From Alphaproteobacteria bacterium (GTDB lineage: Bacteria; Pseudomonadota; Alphaproteobacteria; UBA2966), in assembly GCA_021296255.1 (NCBI GenBank), contig JAGWAU010000042.1, positions 1-39,407 of the forward strand: DNA of 39,407 bases, in the 5' to 3' direction. Each line of letters starts with the position of its first letter. The first letter of the stretch is position 1. A model generated the notes under the pieces. The model ran no database searches. It was not told where the DNA came from and worked only from the letters and a program-made list of their open reading frames with translations. This document shows, piece by piece, positions 33,093-39,407 of this stretch. The translations under genes and the position numbers were made by a program.

Positions 33093-34619
33093 ATGACCGC
33101 GACCTCTAGTGAAGCCGAGACCCTGCCGCTTTTCCGGCAGGTGATGCTTTTGGTATCGCTGTCGCTCGGCACCCTCATCTTCGGGATGGCAATGACCGTG
33201 GTTAACGTCATCCTGCCACAGATTCAAGGTGCGCTCTCAGCTACTCAGGATCAGGTCGCCTGGGTGGTCACCTTCCATATCATCGCTGTTGCAATAGCGA
33301 CACCCTTGACCGGCTGGATAGCAGGGAAGATTGGCCGCCGCCGCTTCATGACCACGAGCATCGCGGGGTTTACCGTTTCCACAGTCCTCTGCGGCGCCTC
33401 GGACAGCTTACCTGAACTAGTGATGTGGCGCTTTGCTCAAGGCCTCCTTGGCGCTCCAATGTTTCCTTTGGTTCAGGCCATTCTTTTGGACGTCTTTCCG
33501 CGGAGGCAACACGCCTTCGTCGTGACGTCATGGGGTCTGGTGGCCGTATGGGGTTCAGTCATCGGTGCCGTTTTCGGTGGCCATATTGGGGAGGCGATCG
33601 GCTGGCGCTGGGCATTCTACCTGATCGCTCCTATCGGTATTCTCGCTTGGTTCGGATGCAATTTCTTTCTGAGTGAAGCGTGGCGCGGGCGCACTCAACA
33701 CTTAGACTGGGTTGGATTCCTCTCACTGGTCGTCGCTATCGGCTCCTTCCAGCTCATGCTGGACAGAGGTTTGCGGCTGGATTGGTTCGAGTCCCCGGAG
33801 ATCATTATCGAAGCCGCCATCGCGAGCCTCGCTTTCTATATATTTCTCGTCCACAGCCTAACTGCACCGCACCCTTTCCTAAACCTGCGCCTACTTCTGA
33901 ACCGTAATTATTCCATCGGCTTGATGTTCGGATTCCTATTCGGGACGTTGTTCATAACGCCGATGGTCCTATTCCCACCGTTGCTTCAGGACTTGAGGGA
34001 CTTTCCCGAATCAATCATTGGTACGCTGCTGTCCGCACGCGGACTCGGGAACTGGCTGTCATTCGCAGTAGTCGTGCCACTCACCAAATTTAGTCCACGA
34101 CTCGCTGTCGGGGTTGGGTTCGCGTGCCACGTGATCGCTGGCGTCGGCATGGCGCACCTCGACATGAATTTGACACTTTGGGATGTCTTTTGGACCAATT
34201 TCATTCAGGGATTCGCTCTTGGAATCATTTATGTTCCAGTGACAGTGATCGCGTTTTCGTCCTTGTCGAGCCGAGACTTTGCAGAAGGGGCAGCCGTGTT
34301 CCATATGTTGCGGAACGTGGGGAGTTCCATCTTTATCTCGATTAGCGTGACGCTGGTGGTCACCTCGACAACTACGAACTATGCCGGCCTCACTGAATTT
34401 GCGACATTGTTAAACGAACTGTTCCGTTATCCCGGACTGGCCGGGATGTGGAACGTTGAAGGTCGGGCAGACTTGATCAATTTGTCGGCAGAGATGCAGC
34501 GGCAAGCAGCGATGATCGGTTACATCAATGCCTTTTACCTCTACACGCTTACGGCTTGCCTCGCATTTCCACTATTGCTGTTCGTCAAGACCGATGGTGA
34601 CGCAAATAGGCGGCACTGA
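33093..34619 (+). CDS. MFS drug transporter, DHA2 (14-TMS) family
   Basis: About 508 residues from ATG 33093; ATG 33060 is in frame but lies at the TypA-fragment junction and neither has a clear Shine-Dalgarno. Fourteen hydrophobic segments are evident. The motif GWIAGKIGRRRFM near 73-85 is MFS motif A; AQGLLGAPMFPL near 114-125 is the antiporter-type motif. DHA2 pumps (EmrB/QacA type) expel toxic compounds. There is no EmrA-like partner. Base composition is less GC-rich than neighbours (TTT, ATT, CTA codons frequent), which together with the flanking debris suggests horizontal acquisition. Confidence 0.9.
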   Translation: MTATSSEAETLPLFRQVMLLVSLSLGTLIFGMAMTVVNVILPQIQGALSATQDQVAWVVTFHIIAVAIATPLTGWIAGKIGRRRFMTTSIAGFTVSTVLCGASDSLPELVMWRFAQGLLGAPMFPLVQAILLDVFPRRQHAFVVTSWGLVAVWGSVIGAVFGGHIGEAIGWRWAFYLIAPIGILAWFGCNFFLSEAWRGRTQHLDWVGFLSLVVAIGSFQLMLDRGLRLDWFESPEIIIEAAIASLAFYIFLVHSLTAPHPFLNLRLLLNRNYSIGLMFGFLFGTLFITPMVLFPPLLQDLRDFPESIIGTLLSARGLGNWLSFAVVVPLTKFSPRLAVGVGFACHVIAGVGMAHLDMNLTLWDVFWTNFIQGFALGIIYVPVTVIAFSSLSSRDFAEGAAVFHMLRNVGSSIFISISVTLVVTSTTTNYAGLTEFATLLNELFRYPGLAGMWNVEGRADLINLSAEMQRQAAMIGYINAFYLYTLTACLAFPLLLFVKTDGDANRRH

Positions 34620-34636
34620 TCGAACATGGCTATTGC

Positions 34637-34750
34637 TCACGGCGAGCGCTGCCGGCGGGCGATGTATCTCGTCACCTTCTCGTGAAGGCGGAAGAACGAG
34701 CGCGGTCCCTGGGTGTAGTAATCCCCCACCCGATCCAACGGGGCTTTCAT
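34637..34750 (-). CDS. Small 37-residue ORF translationally coupled to the MFS gene
   Basis: The stop of the upstream MFS gene and an ATG overlap as TGATG at 34752-34748. The frame encodes 37 residues: MKAPLDRVGDYYTQGPRSFF, then a basic, aromatic tail ending with RRQRSP, and a TGA at 34639-34637. It is positively charged with no membrane segment. TGATG coupling is a typical operon signature, so translation is plausible. I recognise no family. It could be a regulator or partner of the transporter, or chance. Confidence 0.5.
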   Translation of the reverse strand: MKAPLDRVGDYYTQGPRSFFRLHEKVTRYIARRQRSP

Positions 34751-35988
34751 CAGGCCGCCGCGGCAACGCCCAGCCGGGGTCTGTTCCCGTCCGGTTCCTC
34801 ACGCACCAGGTTGGCGAGCAATGCGGCAAAGAGGGCGAGGCCCAGTGCGATCAACCACACCCCTTCGTATCGCGCGGTGAGGTCGTAGAAATGGCCGCCG
34901 AAAATTGCGCCCGCGGCGGCGCCGATCGAATGTCCGCAAAACAGCAGCCCCGTCGACAGCCCCATCATGCGGATCCCGACGTGCGAGGCGATCAGGCTCG
35001 CGATGGGGGCAAGCGTGGCGAAGTTGAGGATGCCGAAGGCGACGGCGAAGACGAACAGCAGGGTCAGATTTCCCGCCGTGTTGAGCAGTAGGATGAACAG
35101 GAGGGCGCGGGCGGCGTACATCGCGGCAAGCAGCCGCGCCCGGTGCACCCGGTCGGACAGCCAGCCGAACAGGATCAGCCCCATCATGTTCCCCACGCCG
35201 TGCGCGCCGTGCGCTGCTGTCGAGTCGACCAGAGCGAAGCCGAAGCTCACCGCGTATGGAACGAAATGGACGTCGAACACGCCGCCGGTGGTGAAGCCGC
35301 AGAGAACGTAGGAGCACGTGAGCAGGATGAAAGTCCGGTTGCGCGCCAGGATCCCGAGCCGTGCCCGGAGCGTGGCGGCACCCGCTTGGTGTCCGGCCTG
35401 GGCGCGCGGTTCGCCGCCCACGCCCTTGAGCATCAGCCAGGCCAGCGGGATCAGGGCGAGGAGGCCGAAGCCGAAGCTCAGATAGGCGTCGCGCCAGCCC
35501 AGCATGGTGACCAGGAATGCGAGAAGGGTGAGCACCGGAAGCTGACCCGCCGTCGAGCCCGACAGTGCGAAACCGGTGGCAAGCCCGCTATGGCGCTTCA
35601 GCAGCTGCGCCATCATCGTGGTGACCAGCGGCAGCGAGATCGTACCGTGACCGATGCCGCCGATCACCCCGAACAGGACCAGAAATTCCCACTCCCGCGA
35701 GATCTGCGAGCTGGCTGCGATCGCACCGCCCATGAAGACGAGCCCGCCGGCGAAGACGTGGCGCGGCCCGACGCGGTCGATAATGTCGCCCGCGATGGGC
35801 GAGATCAGCGCCATTATCAGCAGCACCAGCGAGCTTCCCGTCGAACTCAACCCGCGCGACCAGCCAAGGTCGACCTCCCATATCGGCATCAGCACGCCGA
35901 CCGAGGACCGTGCGGCGAAGGTAAGACCGAGCGCGCAGAAACAGAGGGCGACGATCCCCCACACCCGGAGAGCGGACGGTCCGCTCAA
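34750..35988 (-). CDS. Major facilitator superfamily transporter (12 TMS)
   Basis: A 412-residue 12-helix MFS protein with motif A-like DIIDRVGPRHVF near 67-78 and a second LFGWLSDRVHRARLL near 272-286. It resembles the monocarboxylate/oxalate-formate-type group of MFS carriers, so an organic acid substrate is a weak guess. The only in-frame start is TTG 35988; the ATG/GTG codons nearby are in other frames, and no good ribosome-binding site is visible, so the start is uncertain. It lies downstream of the damaged EamA gene and OYE on the same strand and ends with a TGATG overlap to a 37-codon ORF. Confidence 0.85.
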   Translation of the reverse strand: MSGPSALRVWGIVALCFCALGLTFAARSSVGVLMPIWEVDLGWSRGLSSTGSSLVLLIMALISPIAGDIIDRVGPRHVFAGGLVFMGGAIAASSQISREWEFLVLFGVIGGIGHGTISLPLVTTMMAQLLKRHSGLATGFALSGSTAGQLPVLTLLAFLVTMLGWRDAYLSFGFGLLALIPLAWLMLKGVGGEPRAQAGHQAGAATLRARLGILARNRTFILLTCSYVLCGFTTGGVFDVHFVPYAVSFGFALVDSTAAHGAHGVGNMMGLILFGWLSDRVHRARLLAAMYAARALLFILLLNTAGNLTLLFVFAVAFGILNFATLAPIASLIASHVGIRMMGLSTGLLFCGHSIGAAAGAIFGGHFYDLTARYEGVWLIALGLALFAALLANLVREEPDGNRPRLGVAAAA

Positions 35989-36085
35989 GGGACATGCCGG
36001 GGCATCGGGATTCGCAAGACCGGAATGTCGATCATCGCCTCCTTCATGCGTTCCACCCTCGCTCGCGGAAATGATCGAACAGGTT

Positions 36086-36962
36086 CTAGCGCCTTCTCAC
36101 AATGCGCAACCGTGCACCACGCCGCTCCAGAAGCGAAGGCAGCAGGACGCCAAAGACGACCATGCCAATGGCCCCTGCGTCCAAGATAGCCCCACGCCAT
36201 GACCGCGCCCATGGGGGCGACCAGGGACACGAACAGTCCCACCTGCCCCACAGGCATGTGGCGCAGAGAGAAGTTATAGAGGACAAAGGGGATCGCGCCG
36301 CCCATGACGCCGATGAAGGCGATGAGCGCGGCAATCTCGTAATCGAAGCGCGCGAGATAGACGGGCGGGCGCTCGAACGTCACGAGCACGAGCAGGCTGA
36401 GGAGTCCGGCCACGGTGAGCTGCAGTGCGCTCACGGCAGCCGCGCTTCCGTGGGTCTGTGCCACCCGGCGGGCGACGAGCTGGTTGGCACAGATGAACAT
36501 AACGGCAACAACACACAGCAAGTCGCCCTTGAGCGAGCCGCCGCCATGATCGCCTTGCCCCTGGACCAGGAGAATGGTGCCTGCGACGGCGGTGACGGCG
36601 CCGAGGAGAATGCTTGCCCGAATGGGCTCCCGCAGCACGAGCCAGCCGAGCACGGGCATGAGGATCGGCACGGTGCCGATGATGACGCTGGCGCTGACGA
36701 CGCTCGTGTTGGCGACCCCCCAGACCAGGAACAGCGCGGCCATGCCGGGTTCCAGCAGGCCCATGACGATCGGTCCGGGTCCGATGCGCCGGAGCCCTCC
36801 GAGCTGGCCCGCCGTTGCCGCCAGCAGGAACATCAAGACCGCGCCGATGAGGAAGCGCATGCCGGTGATCTCGGTCACCGCGAGGAATTCGACGGCCAAC
36901 TTGTTGGCGACCATCGTCGATGCCCAGCAGGCGGTGGCCAGGACTATTGCGAGTATGGGCAT
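36086..36962 (-). pseudogene. EamA/DMT-family transporter with a frameshift
   Basis: From ATG 36962 the protein has the ten-helix two-EamA-domain layout: ACWASTMVANKLAV at the start, GMRFLIGAVLMFLL near 34-47, GWLVLREPIRASILLGAV near 102-119 and a second domain up to LVAPMGAVMAWG. At about 36185-36195 the frame breaks: one frame runs on into arg-rich nonsense to 35985, while the other continues ILDAGAIGMVVFGVLLPSLL, the expected last helix, to a stop at 36086. Several residues (a GEP-type turn) may also be lost. DMT carriers export amino acids or metabolites. Confidence 0.75.
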
Positions 36963-37029
36963 GTCGGCGTGTCCGTGATGGAGAGCGGCGGTGCCGCCCG
37001 CCTTGCGGATTGGGAGAGGGTGACCGGAC

Positions 37030-38166
37030 TTAAGCGCTTTCGCCCGCCGCGTTACGGTCCTTGCGCCACAGCGAATCCTGTCGCGGCACGGCCACGTACT
37101 GGTCCGGCCAGCCACCGTCGCGCATTCCCAGCTCCTGTGATGCGTGGAGAGTCCAATACGAGTCGCGAAGGTGGCCGCGGGCCATGGCGACGAGATCGGC
37201 GTCGCCCCGTTCGAGAATGCCCTTCACCTCCTCCACCGTATTGATATTCCCGACCGCCATGGTCGCGATGCCGGCCTCATGCTTGATGCGCCGGGCGTAA
37301 GGGACGTATCCGAGGGGTGCCGGCCGAGGGATCATCGACTGGCCCGTGACGGCACCCGCGGACGCGGTGATGTAGTCGACACCGTGTTCCCTGAACAGTT
37401 TGGAGATTTCCACCGCGTCGTCGTCCGTATTCCCGCCTTCGATGCCATCGACCGCCGAGATCCGCACGCCAACCGGCATGTCGTCCGGCACCTCCGCGCG
37501 TACCGCGTCAGCCACCCGCAAGGAGAAGCGCATGCGGTTCGGCAGGCCGCCTCCATATTCATCGTTGCGCTTGTTGGAGATCGGCGACATGAACCCGGAC
37601 ATCAGATATCCGTGCGCACCGTGGAGCTCGATCAAGTCGAACCCCGCAACGGCCGCACGGCGGGCGGCGGCACCGAACTGACCGACGACCTCGTCGATCA
37701 TCGCCTGGTCCATGGTCCTGGGGACCTGATTGTCCTCGCCGTAGGGTTCCGCGGTCGGTGCGATGACCTCCCAGTTTCCCGATTCCAGGGGTTGGTTCTG
37801 GCCCAGCCACAGCGGCTTGGTGGAGGCCTTCCGCCCGGCATGTCCCAGCTGAATCCCGATCCTGGAATTGGTGCGCCGGTGAACGAACTCCGTAATGCGC
37901 CGCCATGCGTCGGCCTGCTCGTCCGTGTAGATGCCGGTACATCCCGGCGTAATGCGCCCGATGGACGAAACGGCCGTCATCTCCGCAATGACCAGTCCGG
38001 CGTCGCCGACCGCTCGGGACCCCAGGTGAACCAGGTGCCAATCGTTGGGAACGCCCCTGTCGGCTGAGTACTGGCACATGGGCGAGACGACGACGCGGTT
38101 GGGGAGTTCCAGCCCGCGGAGGGTGTACGGCGATAGTGTGAGCGAGACGTCGTGCGGCTCTGTCAT
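37030..38166 (-). CDS. Old Yellow Enzyme family NADH:flavin oxidoreductase (YqjM-like)
   Basis: A 378-residue FMN-dependent ene-reductase. SPMCQYSA at 28-35 holds the YqjM-type redox Cys31 and Tyr33; GIQLGHAGRKAS near 104-115 (Gln, His), ELHGAHGYL near 178-186, and RISAVDG near 233 are standard FMN- and substrate-binding positions. It reduces activated C=C bonds using NAD(P)H. ATG 38166 opens the minus-strand run OYE, EamA, MFS. Its upstream region carries a 24-bp tandem duplication. Confidence 0.94.
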   Translation of the reverse strand: MTEPHDVSLTLSPYTLRGLELPNRVVVSPMCQYSADRGVPNDWHLVHLGSRAVGDAGLVIAEMTAVSSIGRITPGCTGIYTDEQADAWRRITEFVHRRTNSRIGIQLGHAGRKASTKPLWLGQNQPLESGNWEVIAPTAEPYGEDNQVPRTMDQAMIDEVVGQFGAAARRAAVAGFDLIELHGAHGYLMSGFMSPISNKRNDEYGGGLPNRMRFSLRVADAVRAEVPDDMPVGVRISAVDGIEGGNTDDDAVEISKLFREHGVDYITASAGAVTGQSMIPRPAPLGYVPYARRIKHEAGIATMAVGNINTVEEVKGILERGDADLVAMARGHLRDSYWTLHASQELGMRDGGWPDQYVAVPRQDSLWRKDRNAAGESA

Positions 38167-38180
38167 GCGGAAATACTCTC

Positions 38181-38228
38181 TTCAAGACGGGTCAAGACTA
38201 GCGATTCAAGACGGGTCAAGACTAGCGA
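38181..38228. repeat. 24-bp unit repeated twice in tandem
   Basis: Positions 38181-38204 and 38205-38228 are identical (unit starts TTCAAGACGGGTCAAGACTA and ends GCGA). Within each unit, CAAGACGGGTCAAGAC is itself a shorter repeat (TCAAGAC twice). It begins 15 bp upstream of the OYE start codon, in its leader or promoter. Confidence 0.9.
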
Positions 38229-38239
38229 TCAACCAGACT

Positions 38240-38308
38240 ACCGCACGGTGCGGGTGCCGGTACCTGCGCAACGGCGGCGATCTCAAAGTCGCGGCGCGGA
38301 TCGTCGTT
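38240..38308 (+). pseudogene. Tyrosine-recombinase C-terminal fragment
   Basis: The plus-strand frame encodes YLRNGGDLKVAARIV, matching the 'YLRNGG.LE.A..I.GH' segment just before the HxxR/HxxTY end of XerC/D-like integrases found on many plasmids and islands. The rest, including the catalytic Tyr region, is absent. It lies directly beside the tandem repeat. Confidence 0.5.
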
Positions 38309-38597
38309 GGTGGGCTTGTTGACCAGGGTGCTCACGGGATGGGCGGTCATTGTGTCCGCCGGGTACGGGCCGAGCGGCGGCGCCTTGACCCCTCCGGTGA
38401 CCGGCTCAGTTGAAATGTTAGTGTATTGTAGTTGCTCCACCAAGCTGGCTGGTCGGCGGAGCAGGGCCGGGTGGCTGCCTTGGCACGATGCGCCGTGAAT
38501 TCCGCTGCCGCGTGCGGCGGTCTAGACATCCCAATCCGTAGGGCACGTTCTGGAGGTTTTGGCGTGCCGAGAGCCAGCAACGGAAGGAGATCAAACG

Positions 38598-39147
38598 ATG
38601 AGCACCCTGGACCCCAATCGCGTCATCCTGACGGGAGAGAACCCGTTCATCCGGTTGTCCGCTTCCGATGGCGCCGAAAATTCTACGGATGCGAGCTTCT
38701 GGCGCATCCTCATGTGCCCGACAGGCCCCGGTCATGTGCTCTATATCAAGAGCGAACTGACCGAAGGCGCCTGGCGCATCTATTCGGACAACATCGCCAT
38801 GGCTCGGTGGCTGCAGACGACGGTCCAGGGAATGCTCAATTCGGAGACGCGATGCCCAGTTCGGCAAGTCCGGAGATCCGGCCTACTACTGGACCGAGCG
38901 CGTCGTGTCTAATGACGAGGAGTTCACCCTCACGTGGCACGACATAGGGGAACCATTGCTCATCCACACACAACCCAATGAAGACCGGCGCTACGGCGTT
39001 TGCACCATCCTCATGCCTGCGCTGGGCGCGCAACTGATGCGCAACGGCGTGGCGGCGGCGGGTAGCCCCTGGCCCCGGGAACGCGAAGGCCGACCCTTCA
39101 GCACCTGCGCACTCGCATTCTCGGAAAGCTGGACGGAGGCACGTTAG
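38598..39147 (+). pseudogene. Conserved-looking protein of unknown family, frameshifted
   Basis: ATG 38598 with GGAAGGAG upstream opens MSTLDPNRVILTGENPFIRL. The first frame stays coherent to about 38846 (GMLNSETR), then becomes basic nonsense and stops at 38912. A second frame, recognisable from QFGKSGDPAYYWTERVV at 38857, continues SNDEEFTLTWHDIGEPLLIH and PRERE..PFSTCALAFSES to the stop at 39145-39147. Joined, the product would be about 180 residues, acidic and aromatic-rich, cytosolic. I recognise no domain. The clean split between two coherent halves indicates a single indel and perhaps a small deletion. Confidence 0.7.
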
Positions 39148-39300
39148 CTCCGATCCGTGAGAGCACCGCAGGCCGATCAGGCTTGCCCGCGAGACGCCGC
39201 CAGCGGGTCGCGCATGCCGGATGCGCGGTTGCCTTGCTGCAATTCATAGAGTCCAGCACGGTGGGACATAAGGGCCTTTGCCGCCGATCAGGCGGTGCGC

Positions 39301-39314
39301 GACGGTGCACCGTC
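39301..39314. other. 14-bp perfect palindrome
   Basis: GACGGTGCACCGTC is perfectly self-complementary. Just before it, CCGCC and GGCGG (39281-39295) form another short stem around GATCA. They lie 38 bp beyond the stop of the minus-strand gene at the window's right edge, so a terminator structure is possible; a protein-binding site is the alternative. Confidence 0.4.
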
Positions 39315-39351
39315 TGTCTGTTCAGCGGGTGTGCTCGGGCAGGCGCTCCGC

Positions 39352-39407
39352 CTATCGGGCCACGTTGCGGTTCCACTGGTCGTACCACGCCGGGATGTCG
39401 ACCTTCC
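39352..39407 (-). CDS. C-terminal end of a gene entering from the right
   Basis: On the minus strand the frame reads KVDIPAWYDQWNRNVAR and stops at TAG 39354-39352. It remains open to the window edge. The aromatic, codon-regular end looks coding, but it is too short to assign. The 204 bp between it and the upstream unknown gene holds only the palindrome noted above. Confidence 0.5.
   Translation of the reverse strand, partial: KVDIPAWYDQWNRNVAR

Noticed and set aside
38181-38228. Tandem repeat considered as a CRISPR array
   Set aside because: Two adjacent units with no spacer between them and no cas genes.

Overview
This window looks like chromosome of a high-GC alphaproteobacterium, most likely Rhodospirillales-like and possibly from an uncultured lineage. 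Three arrangements point there. One is an xseB-ispA-dxs block. The second is the minus-strand operon hemC-hemD-mitofilin(Mic60-like)-hemY. The third, divergent from hemC, is tsaD-(monooxygenase)-gpsA-EVE-Rieske. Lineage is inferred from gene order and codon style only; no 16S rRNA gene is present.

Layout. 1-3020: a TPR protein cut by the window edge, then a Rieske ring-hydroxylating oxygenase alpha subunit of visibly lower GC. 3021-4273: a featureless 427-bp spacer, a periplasmic Cu/Zn superoxide dismutase, and a 5'-truncated, frameshifted xseB. 4266-7111: ispA and dxs (isoprenoid precursors). 7317-7915: a truncated LolA-like pseudogene and tRNA-Thr(CGT). 7965-12261 (minus): the haem-synthesis operon. 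12342-16194 (plus): tsaD, an ABM-domain protein, gpsA, an EVE-domain protein, a Rieske ferredoxin and a DksA/TraR-type zinc finger. 16250-19109: a creatininase-family hydrolase (minus) and acetyl-CoA synthetase (plus). 19151-20058: a Phd antitoxin with a dead PIN toxin, flanked by a 37-bp direct repeat.

20190-24773 (plus) is a five-gene putative catabolic operon: alpha/beta hydrolase, two-domain NIPSNAP protein, beta-hydroxyacid dehydrogenase, second NIPSNAP protein, M20 N-carbamoyl/allantoate-type amidohydrolase. It converges, across a strong hairpin, on a minus-strand set of GST, E1-alpha, E1-beta (acetoin/pyruvate dehydrogenase type, no E2/E3 nearby) and cupin (27981-24863). I consider the NIPSNAP cluster the best candidate for an undescribed pathway in this window.

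28018-39407 is an accessory zone with heavy decay. It holds three unrelated integrase fragments, an IS-end-like junction, a formylglycine-generating-enzyme fragment, a TypA/BipA fragment, a frameshifted EamA transporter and a frameshifted unknown gene. Intact genes among them are NnrS, an MMPL/RND exporter, a DHA2 MFS pump, a second MFS transporter with a tiny coupled ORF, and an Old Yellow Enzyme.

Several short or accessory genes carry single-base indels while every long housekeeping gene reads through. This favours genuine gene decay, but residual assembly indels cannot be excluded from sequence alone.
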